Shown here: in pieces, positions 1 to 7,604 of the stretch
Layout: each line of letters begins with the position of its first letter
Numbering within the stretch: position 1 is the stretch's first letter
Made by a program: the position numbers and the translations under genes
Notes under the pieces: generated by a model
The model's input: only the letters and a program-made list of their open reading frames with translations
Database searches by the model: none
Told to the model about the DNA's origin: nothing
NCBI RefSeq assembly: GCF_000730165.1
Contig: NZ_CP022111.1
Span: 1,860,001 to 1,924,000 of the forward strand
Direction of reading: 5' to 3'
Source: Nitrospirillum viridazoti CBAmc
GTDB lineage: Bacteria > Pseudomonadota > Alphaproteobacteria > Azospirillales > Azospirillaceae
DNA: 64,000 nucleotides

Positions 1-960
1 GGCCGCCAGCGGGGCCAGCGCCAACCCGTTGCCCGTTCGCGCGCCGTCGGCCGCGCTGAACGCGTCCCCTCCGTCCTGCGACGGGGGCTGCAGGATGGTG
101 CGGGCCCCTTCCGAGGCGGAGGCCACCACAGGCACGCCGGCGTCCAGCGCCTCCAGGAACACCAGGCCGAACGGTTCGAACCGGGAAGGGGAACAGAACA
201 GATCGGCGGCGTGGTAGAAATCCTTCACATCGCCCCGGAAGCCCAGGAAGCGGATGGCCGGGCAGTCGGTCGCCTGCTGGCGCAAGGCGCCCATCTCGGG
301 CCCATCGCCAACGATTGCCAGCTTGAGGTGCGGGTGGTCCAACCCGCGCACCGCGCTGACCAAGAGGTCGAAACCCTTTTCCCGGATCAGCGGCCCCACA
401 CCCAAGGCCAGCACGTCGCCCGGCAGTTCCGCACCCATTTCCGCGCGCAGTGCGGCGATGCGGCCGGCATGCGGGACCGGATGTGCCTGCCGCCACAGGT
501 TCACGCGGGCGATGCGCCCCTCGAACCCGCCCAGCTTGGCCTCCTGCGCCTGCCAATCGGTGGTGGCGACCACGGCGTCGTGGTTCTGGTACCACCGGCG
601 GCGGTAGTCGGGGTGCATGGTGGCCAGCAGGGACGGGCGGCCCGGCAACAGCGGCCGCAGCCGGCCCACGGTCTGACCCGCGCGGCCGCCATGGCAATGG
701 ATGACATCCGGCCGGAAGCGGCGGATATGGCCCCAGATCCCAGGCGCCATGAGGCCGGGCCCCACCGTCACCACCCGCAGTCCCGGCAGCGCGCCCGAGG
801 GCGGCAGCTGGTCGCGGATGGAACGACCGCCCGCGTCGGCGCAGTCAGCCCGAACGATCAGCAGAACGTCGTGGTGGCGCGCCTGGGCCATCGCCAGTTC
901 CGCGACGTGGCGCTCCGCCCCCCGGAACCCTTTGGACAATATGATCTGGACGATACGCAT
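1..960 (-). CDS. Glycosyltransferase, GT4/GT-B type (3' end cut by window edge)
   Basis: The frame opens with ATG at 960 (MRIVQIILSKGFRGAERH) and stays open to base 1, so at least 320 residues are present and the C-terminus is outside the window. The N-terminus has the GT-B start (beta strand, then KGFRGAERHVAELA) seen in family 4 transferases that act on lipid-linked or protein-bound sugars. Around residues 258-275 lies the EX7E donor-nucleotide motif, with E262 in FEPFG and E270, followed by GVPVVAS and a serine/glutamate pair, which is the nucleotide-sugar binding end of retaining GT4 enzymes. No signal peptide is visible, so it is probably cytosolic and works on cell-surface polysaccharide or protein glycans. 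Donor and acceptor cannot be told from sequence. The divergent neighbour is a HAMP membrane protein more than 400 bases away. Confidence 0.85.
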   Translation of the reverse strand, partial: MRIVQIILSKGFRGAERHVAELAMAQARHHDVLLIVRADCADAGGRSIRDQLPPSGALPGLRVVTVGPGLMAPGIWGHIRRFRPDVIHCHGGRAGQTVGRLRPLLPGRPSLLATMHPDYRRRWYQNHDAVVATTDWQAQEAKLGGFEGRIARVNLWRQAHPVPHAGRIAALRAEMGAELPGDVLALGVGPLIREKGFDLLVSAVRGLDHPHLKLAIVGDGPEMGALRQQATDCPAIRFLGFRGDVKDFYHAADLFCSPSRFEPFGLVFLEALDAGVPVVASASEGARTILQPPSQDGGDAFSAADGARTGNGLALAPLAA

Positions 961-1378
961 ACAGGCCCTCGATACGAAACCCGCGCAGCCACAACGGCGC
1001 AGACAACCGGGCCTCCTCACCCAGGATCCAGGCGCACCAACCTCGCCCGACCTGATCCTTCCTACGCCCTGCCCGGCGTGGGGGCAAGCCCCCGCCCCGC
1101 GCCCGGCATTAAGGTCGCAATCCCCACACCCTGGTCGCGCGGTCTTGGTACGCGCCCGACGACGCCAACCCATCATCGTGCCAGCCGGCGCAAGGTGCTT
1201 AAGTACAAAGTGATTGACGAAGATGGGGCGCCTTCCCACACCATGCGCCTTAGGCTCGGGGGCGCCTCGGGCCGGGGCGCCTTAAACCGGGGCACCCTGG
1301 GCCGGGGCCGACGTCGCCGGGGCACGGCGCCCCTGGCGACTGGCGTGTATGGAATAGGACGACAGGCGGGTGGGGGGT
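961..1378. other. Intergenic stretch without a convincing gene
   Basis: This 418-base gap separates the divergent glycosyltransferase and HAMP protein genes. A plus-strand frame is open through it, but its translation is arginine/proline-rich, overlaps the glycosyltransferase antisense and resembles no protein. The right half holds a degenerate 15-bp tandem repeat (listed separately). No tRNA or clear sigma-70 promoter could be recognised. Confidence 0.6.
1259..1333. repeat. Five degenerate 15-bp tandem units
   Basis: Units start at 1259, 1274, 1289, 1304 and 1319, each beginning GGGGC and mostly ending in CC. The first three share GGGGCRCCY followed by a variable middle. The array ends 45 bases before the probable start of the HAMP protein. 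It could be a minisatellite, the remnant of a repetitive coding segment, or part of the leader of the downstream gene. Confidence 0.65.
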
Positions 1379-3751
1379 ATGAGGTCAGGGGTCAGTTCAT
1401 CGCACGGCGCCGCCAGTGGGGGCCACGCCGGCAGCCTGCGGCGCGCCAGCGGCTGGATCGCCGCCCTGGTCGTTGCCGCATCGGTCGCCCTGGTGGCGGC
1501 CGCGACCTACAACATGGCCCTGTTCAGCCGCGTCGATCGGTCGCTGGATGAGACGCCGGCCGCAGCCGCCGCCAAATCCCGCGCCCTGGATGAGGCGCGG
1601 TCGGCCCTGGGCAACGGCGGGCTCCTGAACGCGCTGGCCGTGTATGCCGAAACCGGGAGCGCCCAGGCGCGGGCCGACATCGCCCAGGCGCTGGAAACGG
1701 CGGACCGCAACGTCCGCGCCTTCGAAGGCAACCGCCTGACCACGGCCGAATCAGATCTGGCGCGCGATCTGCACCGCCTCATCGACCGCTATCGCGCGGC
1801 GGTGAATGCCGCCGGCGACAAGCCGCAGGCCCTGTCCGGCGCCACCGGCCTGTCGCTGATGACCCTTCATGCCGCCGTGGCCGACCGCATCGCCCAACTG
1901 CGCCGGCAGGAGGTGCAGACCACGGCCGACGTGCTGGCCGGCCCCGCCCGCGCCGGCTTCTGGCTGGGAATCGCCGCCGTGGGCGCCATGCTGGCCACCG
2001 CGGCGGCGACCCTGTGGCTGATCCGCCTGCGCCTGCTGGTGCCGCTGGCCCAGTTGCGCGACAGCGTGGGCGGAGTCGCCCGGGGGGATTGGCGCGTGCC
2101 CGTGGCCGGCACCGACCGCGTGGACGAACTGGGCGATATGGCCCGCGCCATCGAGGGCTTCCGCCGCCAGGTGGCCGATCTGCCCGACGTGTCCATTATC
2201 ACCGAGAACGGGCGCGTGCGCCTGAAGTTCGACGGCGACGCCGGCGACCTGTTCGACCAGCTGACCACCCGCCTGCGCAGCGCCGGTGACACCCTGGCCG
2301 GCAATGGCGATGCCGTGTCCACCCTGGTGGCCGACACCCGGCGCGACCTGACCGGCCTGCTGAGCGGCACCCAGCGCGACCTCACGGAATTGCTGGGCGA
2401 CACCCGGCAGGAGTTGACCGACAGCGTGCGCCGCATGGGCGAGCTGTGCGGCGCCGTGGCCAAGGCCGCCGGCGACAGCAACCGCGAGATCAAGGAGGCG
2501 ACGGAGCTGTTGAGCCGCGCCGCCCTGCAGGTTCACGCCTTCGACGACCGGGGCGGCGGCGGTGGGTTGGACAACTTGGTGGAGGCGCTGCGCCGCAATG
2601 CCGACCTGGTGGCCAACACCGTGCTGACCGCGGGCGAGGACGTGGGCCGCGTCGTGCGCGGCCTGTCGGAGACGGAGGGGGAATTGCGCCATGCCACGAG
2701 CGAAGCGCAACAGGCCAACGAGCGCATGAACAGTGCCATGGGCGACCTGCAGAACAAGCTGCTGGCCTCGGTCAAGCTGCTGCGCGCCTCGGGCGAGATG
2801 CTAGCCAGCAGTTCCGCCGAGGCCACCGCCGGCCTGACGCGCGCGACGGAGGCGGTGGGCAACAGCGACCGCAACCTGCAGGCCGCCTTGGCCCACGCCG
2901 GCGATCGGCTGGAACGGGTGACGGGCCGGGTGGAAGGCTCGGCCGAATTGCTGCGCGGCACGGCGGATGAGGTCACGCGCAACCTGTCGGGGGCGCTGGA
3001 CGGCCTGAACCGCGCCAACCGCCTGATCGAGACCGCGGCCGAAGCCAACAGCACCCGCCTGGAGCCGGTGGCGGAAAGCCTGGCGGCGGTGCAGCGCGAC
3101 CTGGCGGGCGCGGCGGCGGGCGTGGCGCTGCGCGCGGGCGAGATGACCCGCACCCTGGACAGCCTCGGCAAGATATCGGAGGCCATGCGCGCCGAGCTGG
3201 AGCGCCGCAGCGCCGATCCCGACCAGAAGGCCGCCGCCGACGAGGCCATCGCGCGGCTGGAGGCCACGGCCCACGCCCTGGGCGACCGGGCCGGCAGCAT
3301 CGGCGACACCGCCACCCGCCTGTCGGACATGCTGGCCGCCGGCCTGGGCGACGCCGGGACGCGGGTGGAGCAAGCGGTGCGCGACCTGCAGCGGGAGGCC
3401 ACCAGCCTGGCGACCGACGCCAGCGGCGCCACCAACGCCCTGAACCGCGCGCTGGCCCGCCAGGATGAGGCGACGGAGTCCCTGCGCGCCCTGACCGGCG
3501 GACTGACGGAAGCGCTGACGCCCCGCGTCGATCCCAACCTGGCCACCGTGCAGTCCCTGGCCGATGGCCTGCGCATCCGCATGGAGGCGGCCGACCGCAC
3601 CATCCGCGGCCTGCTGGACTTGACCGGCGACCTGAAGTCCCTGGTGGACAGCAGCCGCGCCCACGAGCAGGCCAGCACCGCCGCCACCAAGGATCTGGGC
3701 GACCGGCTGGCCGCCATCGCCGAGCAGCTGCGCGCCACCGCCGGCGGCTAA
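1379..3751 (+). CDS. Membrane-anchored HAMP protein with long coiled coil, no output domain
   Basis: About 790 residues. A first membrane helix (roughly residues 25-47, IAALVVAASVALVAA) and a second (about 190-212, WLGIAAVGAMLATAAATLW) bracket a periplasmic helical segment of some 140 residues. A HAMP-like linker follows (LRDSVGGVARGDWRVPV ... DELGDMARAIEGFRRQ). The remaining 500 residues are alanine-rich heptads (repeated DTRRDLTGLL / TQRDLTELL / DTRQELTDSV). This is the architecture of a chemoreceptor or sensor, but the conserved hairpin tip of methyl-accepting proteins is absent, and there is no kinase, GGDEF or other output domain. It may signal through coiled-coil contacts or be structural. 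ATG 1379 is chosen; GTG at 1370 in the same frame is an alternative. It converges on the HxlR gene with only 9 bases between stops. Confidence 0.75.
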   Translation: MRSGVSSSHGAASGGHAGSLRRASGWIAALVVAASVALVAAATYNMALFSRVDRSLDETPAAAAAKSRALDEARSALGNGGLLNALAVYAETGSAQARADIAQALETADRNVRAFEGNRLTTAESDLARDLHRLIDRYRAAVNAAGDKPQALSGATGLSLMTLHAAVADRIAQLRRQEVQTTADVLAGPARAGFWLGIAAVGAMLATAAATLWLIRLRLLVPLAQLRDSVGGVARGDWRVPVAGTDRVDELGDMARAIEGFRRQVADLPDVSIITENGRVRLKFDGDAGDLFDQLTTRLRSAGDTLAGNGDAVSTLVADTRRDLTGLLSGTQRDLTELLGDTRQELTDSVRRMGELCGAVAKAAGDSNREIKEATELLSRAALQVHAFDDRGGGGGLDNLVEALRRNADLVANTVLTAGEDVGRVVRGLSETEGELRHATSEAQQANERMNSAMGDLQNKLLASVKLLRASGEMLASSSAEATAGLTRATEAVGNSDRNLQAALAHAGDRLERVTGRVEGSAELLRGTADEVTRNLSGALDGLNRANRLIETAAEANSTRLEPVAESLAAVQRDLAGAAAGVALRAGEMTRTLDSLGKISEAMRAELERRSADPDQKAAADEAIARLEATAHALGDRAGSIGDTATRLSDMLAAGLGDAGTRVEQAVRDLQREATSLATDASGATNALNRALARQDEATESLRALTGGLTEALTPRVDPNLATVQSLADGLRIRMEAADRTIRGLLDLTGDLKSLVDSSRAHEQASTAATKDLGDRLAAIAEQLRATAGG

Positions 3752-3760
3752 TTCCTATTC

Positions 3761-4195
3761 CTAGTCATCGTCGCCGGACGCGGCATCATAAGCCCGGCGG
3801 CTGGCGCGGATGGCGGGCTGGTGCAGGAAGGCCCATTGAGCCAGTTGCGCCAGGTGGGCGGAGAAGCTGCGGCCCAGATCGGTCAGGGCGTATTCCACCT
3901 GAGGCGGGGTGGTGGGGAACACGGTGCGGCTGGCCAAGCCGTCGCGTTCCAGCTTGCGCAGGGTCTGGGCCAGCATGCGCTGGGAGATGCCGTCGATGGC
4001 GCGGCGCAGGGCGTTGAAACGGGCAGGGCCCCCGTCCAGGTGACGGATAACCAGGACGCTCCACGCATCACCCAAGCGGTCCAGCACATCACGCACGGGG
4101 CAGACACCGTCCTCCGCGTCCAGGCGGTAGCCGGCGGCCACCACATCCCCGGCGATGACGGGTTCCACAACTGCTTCAGGCGTGCGTCCATCCAT
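3761..4195 (-). CDS. HxlR-family transcriptional regulator
   Basis: 144 residues. The core (CPVRDVLDRLGDAWSVLVIRHL, then ISQRMLAQTLRKLERDGL and a wing with VEYALTDLGRSF) is the winged helix of HxlR/DUF24 regulators, dimeric repressors or activators that often sense quinones, aldehydes or other electrophiles. Cys32 lies at the position of the redox-active N-terminal cysteine of YodB-type members. The start at 4195 is chosen because GGAG lies 8 bases upstream; an in-frame extension to 4297 would run through the divergent promoter. It is divergent from the NAD(P)H-binding protein gene at 4372, the usual target arrangement for this family. A palindrome at 4308-4324 is a good operator candidate. 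Confidence 0.9.
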   Translation of the reverse strand: MDGRTPEAVVEPVIAGDVVAAGYRLDAEDGVCPVRDVLDRLGDAWSVLVIRHLDGGPARFNALRRAIDGISQRMLAQTLRKLERDGLASRTVFPTTPPQVEYALTDLGRSFSAHLAQLAQWAFLHQPAIRASRRAYDAASGDDD

Positions 4196-4307
4196 TGAGT
4201 GTCTCCGTCCTGAGCGCGTCAATTCGTATGGGCGTGGGGTGGTAATGCCGCGATAACCAGGGCACCGAAACGTGCCTTCTTCAAACTTGGCGGTCAAAAT
4301 GGCATTT

Positions 4308-4324
4308 GGTTACCGAACGTAACC
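4308..4324. promoter_or_regulatory. Candidate HxlR operator (GGTTAC-N5-GTAACC)
   Basis: A perfect 6-5-6 palindrome lies in the 176-base divergent region between the HxlR regulator and the NAD(P)H-binding protein gene, 48 bases before the latter's start. Palindromes of this size are typical operators of dimeric winged-helix regulators. Assignment to this regulator is an inference from position. Confidence 0.55.
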
Positions 4325-4371
4325 TAGTCCGCTGCGCGACTGTTCGCCAGCGCTCAAACCGGAGACATCCC

Positions 4372-4989
4372 ATGAAAGTCGCCCTGATCGGCGCCACCGG
4401 CAATGTCGGCACCCGCATCCTGGCGGAGCTGCGCCGCCGCGGCCACACCGTCACCGCCATCGCCCGCGACGTAGCCAAGGTGCCGGTCCAGGACGGCGTG
4501 ACGGCCAAGGCCGGCGACACCAACGACGACGCCGGCCTGGGCCCGCTGCTGGCCGGTCACGACGCCGTCATCAGCAGCACGAACTTCCAGGGTCTGGACC
4601 TGCCCTCGCTCTTCAGCGCCATCAAGACCGCGGGCGTGAGGCGCCTGCTGATGGTCGGCGGCGCCGGCTCGCTGGAGGTGGCGCCGGGCGTGGCGCTGAT
4701 CGACACGCCGGAATTCCCCGCCGCCTACAAAGCCGAGGCCGGCGCCGGCCGCAATGTGCTGAACGCCCTGCGCCAGGGTGCCGGCCAGGGCGTGGAATGG
4801 ACCTTCCTGTCGCCGTCCGCCTTCTTCTTCGCCGGGGAACGCACCGGCCGGTTCCGCCTGGCCGATGACCAATTGCTGGTCGACGCCACGGGCAAGAGCC
4901 AGGTCAGCTACGAGGATTTCGCGGTCGCGCTGGTGGATGAGGTGGAGAGCCCGGCACACGCCAACCGCCGCTTCACCGTCGGTTATTGA
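4372..4989 (+). CDS. NAD(P)H-binding (NmrA/SDR-like) oxidoreductase
   Basis: 205 residues beginning MKVALIGATGNVGTRIL, an extended-SDR/NmrA nucleotide-binding loop GxxGxxG at residues 7-13, followed by the arginine pair of an NADP-preferring enzyme (ELRRRGH). The C-terminal part (residues 130-205) has the AxGRFRLADDQLLVD ... ISYEDFA-type segment typical of the PF13460 group. That group includes NADPH sensors and flavin or quinone reductase-like proteins. ATG 4372 has GGAGA 7 bases upstream; the upstream TTG/ATG frame lacks a ribosome site. Divergent transcription from an HxlR regulator is a widespread pairing and suggests induction by a small reactive compound. Substrate unknown. Confidence 0.88.
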   Translation: MKVALIGATGNVGTRILAELRRRGHTVTAIARDVAKVPVQDGVTAKAGDTNDDAGLGPLLAGHDAVISSTNFQGLDLPSLFSAIKTAGVRRLLMVGGAGSLEVAPGVALIDTPEFPAAYKAEAGAGRNVLNALRQGAGQGVEWTFLSPSAFFFAGERTGRFRLADDQLLVDATGKSQVSYEDFAVALVDEVESPAHANRRFTVGY

Positions 4990-5002
4990 TAACACTAGGG
5001 AA

Positions 5003-5031
5003 ACGGGGTGCGGTCATTCGCCGCCCCCCGT
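5003..5031 (+). terminator. Possible intrinsic terminator after the NAD(P)H-binding gene
   Basis: ACGGGG at 5003 pairs with CCCCGT at 5026, with additional GCGG/CCGC pairing inside, 14 bases after the stop codon. The following bases (TGCCTTTCGTTT) give only a weak T tract. Confidence 0.4.
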
Positions 5032-5223
5032 GTGCCTTTCGTTTGATGCGGCGCAACAAAAATTACTCGGACAGGGAATGGTTTTCCGGGAATGCATCCG
5101 CCATCCTGATCATCCCTTCGTCCGGGTATCGGTCCGCCGCCAAGGTCCAGCAACCATCCCGCCTATCGACCGGTCCCGGTGCTTCCCCCTTTTAGGCCCC
5201 GAATGCCTGGGAGTAGTGCCGAC

Positions 5224-5967
5224 ATGAATCGTGACGAGATCCTCTCCGCCAGTTCCATGCCCCTGTTCAGCCCCAGCTACCCCCGGGGGCCCTACCGCTT
5301 CATCCGCCGCGAATATCTGATCATCACCTATGAAAGCGACCCGGAGGCCATCCGCCGGGCCCTGCCGGAACCGCTGGAGCCGGCGCCGGGCAACCTGTGC
5401 TTCTATGAATGGATGAAGATGCCCGACAGCTCCGGCTTCGGGGATTATGAGGAGAGCGGCACCGGCATCGTCGCCCAGTTCAATGGCGAGCCCTGCAACT
5501 TCTCGGTTCAGATGTATCTGGACGATGAGCCGCCCATCACCGCCGGCCGCGAGATCTGGGGCTTCCCCAAGAAGTACGGCATCCCCCGCCTGAAGGTGCA
5601 GAAGGACACCCTGACCGGCACGCTGCACTACGATGAGGAGCGGGTGGCCATGGGCACCATGACCTACAAGCACTTCAGCCTGGCCGATCGGCTGGATGAG
5701 GTGGCCAAAGGCATCGGCAAGCTGAACGTGAACCTGAAGTTCATTCCCGACGTGGACGGCGGCCCCAAGGTGGCCCAGCTGGTGGGCTACAACCTGACCG
5801 ACATCCATGTCCACGGCGCCTGGGACGGCCCGGCCCGCCTGCACCTGATGCCCCACGTCAACTGCCGCGTGGCCGACCTGCCGGTACGCCGCATCGTCGG
5901 CGGCCGCCACCAGGTGGTGGACTTCACCCTGCCCTTCGGCCGGGTGCTGCACGATTACATGGCCTGA
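5224..5967 (+). CDS. adc: Acetoacetate decarboxylase
   Basis: 247 residues, the usual size of this enzyme (about 244-250). It decarboxylates acetoacetate to acetone and CO2 through a Schiff base on lysine. The signature segment EIWGFPKKYGIP carries the two adjacent lysines (the second being the Schiff-base residue and its neighbour lowering its pKa in the characterised clostridial enzyme). The upstream NFSVQMYLDDEPPITAGRE and the C-terminal DFTLPFGRVLHDYM also match the family. Start ATG 5224 is chosen; the frame extends to 5179 but without better signals. No CoA-transferase or alcohol dehydrogenase adjoins it, so it is not in a solvent operon. In proteobacteria such genes often sit alone, and some family members act on other keto acids. 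Confidence 0.92.
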   Translation: MNRDEILSASSMPLFSPSYPRGPYRFIRREYLIITYESDPEAIRRALPEPLEPAPGNLCFYEWMKMPDSSGFGDYEESGTGIVAQFNGEPCNFSVQMYLDDEPPITAGREIWGFPKKYGIPRLKVQKDTLTGTLHYDEERVAMGTMTYKHFSLADRLDEVAKGIGKLNVNLKFIPDVDGGPKVAQLVGYNLTDIHVHGAWDGPARLHLMPHVNCRVADLPVRRIVGGRHQVVDFTLPFGRVLHDYMA

Positions 5968-5976
5968 TGCGGTTCG

Positions 5977-5998
5977 GGTGGGCGCGTCCGCGCCCACC
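5977..5998 (+). terminator. Hairpin after acetoacetate decarboxylase gene
   Basis: A perfect 9-bp stem (GGTGGGCGC/GCGCCCACC) with a 4-base loop lies 9 bases past the stop and is followed by TTCCCC. It is a likely intrinsic terminator with a short T run. Confidence 0.5.
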
Positions 5999-6102
5999 TT
6001 CCCCGATCTCCATTGCGCCATGCCCGCCGGAAAGCTCTGGCGCCCGCTGTTGCGGGTGGCCAAGACCCCCCGGGATGCATCCTGAGGCCTTGGGGCGAAA
6101 GC

Positions 6103-6741
6103 TTAACGATGGGCCTCGGTCGCCATGCGCAGGGCCAGGCCGGCCAGCACCGTACCCATCAGCCAGCGCTGCATCCTGAGCCAGGTGGGCCGCGTGCCCA
6201 GGAAAGCCGCCAGGCCGCCGGCGGTCAGCACCACCAGGGCGTTAACCGTCAGGCTGATGGCGATCTGGGCGCCGCCCAGGGCCAGGCTCTGCGCCAGCAC
6301 GCTGCCCTTGCCCGGGACGATGAACTGCGGCAACAGCGACAGGTACAGCATGGCGATCTTGGGGTTCAGCAGGTTGGTCAGAAAGCCCATGCTGAACAGT
6401 CGGCGCGGGCTGTCCACCGGCAGGGCCCGCACCTGGAAGGGGGAGCGGCCGCCGGGCTTCAGCGCCTGCCAGGCAAGGTACAGCAGATAGGCCGCCCCGC
6501 CGAAGCGCAGGGCGTCGTAGGCGTAGGGCACGGCGAACACCAGGGCGGTGATGCCGAAGGCGGCGCACAGCATGTAGACCAGGAAGCCCAGCGCAACCCC
6601 GCCCAGGGAGACGAAGCCGGCGGCCCGCCCCTGGCAGATGGTGCGGGACAGCAGGTAGACCATGTTGGGCCCGGGCGTCAGCACCATGCCCAGGGCCACC
6701 AGGCTGAACGCCAACAGCATGTTGATATCCGGCATGCTCAT
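6103..6741 (-). CDS. LysE-family amino-acid/metabolite exporter
   Basis: 212 residues, normal for the LysE/RhtB family of six-helix inner-membrane exporters of amino acids and related metabolites. The hallmark N-terminal segment LTPGPNMVYLLSRTICQGRAAGF (split here by its TPGPN core at residues 22-26) is present. So are the later FLTNLLNPKIAMLYL segment and the SLTVNALVV helix. ATG 6741 is 8 bases downstream of the stop of a second LysE paralogue, so the two are almost certainly co-transcribed. The two copies differ enough to have distinct substrates, or they may work together. No adjacent LysR-type regulator is seen. Confidence 0.9.
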   Translation of the reverse strand: MSMPDINMLLAFSLVALGMVLTPGPNMVYLLSRTICQGRAAGFVSLGGVALGFLVYMLCAAFGITALVFAVPYAYDALRFGGAAYLLYLAWQALKPGGRSPFQVRALPVDSPRRLFSMGFLTNLLNPKIAMLYLSLLPQFIVPGKGSVLAQSLALGGAQIAISLTVNALVVLTAGGLAAFLGTRPTWLRMQRWLMGTVLAGLALRMATEAHR

Positions 6742-6749
6742 GTCCCCCC

Positions 6750-7460
6750 TCAGCGCGCCAGGGCCATGTCGCGCACGGCATCCGCCATCAGGCGCAGGCC
6801 CAGCACACCCATGATCGTGCCCGTCACCCGGTCGATGCCGCCCTTGGCCTTGAGGTAGGCCCGGCGCGGCGCCTCCGCCGAGAAGGCCAGGGCCACCACG
6901 CTGTACCAGCCGGCCTCGATCAGGAAGATCACCGGCGGCAGGAACAGCAGCAGGTGGGATGGCGGCCCACCCGACACCGAAGAGGACGGCAGCAAGGCCG
7001 CGAAGATGCCGGCGTAGGCGATGGCGGTCTTGGGGTTGCTGAGCTGGGTGGCCAGCGCCACGACGAAGGCCCGGCCCAGCGACGGCGCGCGGCCATCGGT
7101 GGCGGCGCCCGCGTTCATGGCGAGCGGCGTGCCCGCAGCCTTGCCCAGGGGCGTGCCCGCAGCTTTGCCCAGGGGCGTGCCCGCCCCGCGCCACATGCGC
7201 AGCGCGAGATAGAGCAGATAGAGGCCGCCCGCCAGGCGCAGCGCCACGTTCAGCCAGGCGACCTGGGTCAGCAGGGCGGTCAGGCCCAGCAGGGCCAACG
7301 TGCCGAAGAAGGTGCCGCCCACGCCCATGCCGGCGGCGGCGGCCAGGCCGTTGCGGCGGGATTGGGTGACGGCGGTGCGGGTGACCAGCACGAAGCTGGG
7401 CCCGGGGGCCATGGCCCCCAGCAGCAAGGCGACGAGGATAGGGATCAGGCTGGCAAGCAT
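6750..7460 (-). CDS. LysE-family exporter with an internal repeat insertion
   Basis: 236 residues, about 25 longer than usual for LysE/RhtB exporters. The family motif GAMAPGPSFVLVTRTAV is near the N-terminus and LATQLSNPKTAIAYAGIF in the middle. The extra length is a cytoplasmic-loop insertion near residues 92-111, GTPLGKAAGTPLGKAAGTPL, produced by a 24-bp tandem duplication. The start at 7460 is supported by AAGGGG 7 bases upstream, whereas the open frame further up to 7541 has no signal. It is the first gene of a tandem LysE pair (gap 8 bases). Whether the insertion affects transport is unknown; it falls between predicted membrane helices. Confidence 0.9.
   Translation of the reverse strand: MLASLIPILVALLLGAMAPGPSFVLVTRTAVTQSRRNGLAAAAGMGVGGTFFGTLALLGLTALLTQVAWLNVALRLAGGLYLLYLALRMWRGAGTPLGKAAGTPLGKAAGTPLAMNAGAATDGRAPSLGRAFVVALATQLSNPKTAIAYAGIFAALLPSSSVSGGPPSHLLLFLPPVIFLIEAGWYSVVALAFSAEAPRRAYLKAKGGIDRVTGTIMGVLGLRLMADAVRDMALAR
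7126..7185. repeat. 2.5 copies of a 24-bp tandem repeat inside a LysE gene
   Basis: Units at 7126-7149 and 7150-7173 differ by a single base, followed by a half unit 7174-7185. The 24-bp period is in frame and encodes an eight-residue repeat GTPLGKAA. The near-identity implies a recent duplication by slippage. Confidence 0.9.
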
Positions 7461-7604
7461 GGGACGCCCCTTCCGTTGTGACGGGTGGATGGCCCAGGCG
7501 TGCGGCACGGGGTGCGTCCGCGCTTCCCGATGGTATTCCATCTGGCCCCGTCATCCGGGGCTTACGCCAGTCACGCGGATGACGGGAGCGTAACCGCGAT
7601 GGCC

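Noticed and set aside
211-1551. Plus-strand frame of about 446 codons across the glycosyltransferase and intergenic region
   Set aside because: It lies antisense to the glycosyltransferase and overlaps the start of the HAMP gene; the translation looks like antisense composition.
7126-7185. CRISPR-like repeat
   Set aside because: The units are directly adjacent with no spacers and lie in frame inside a transporter gene.
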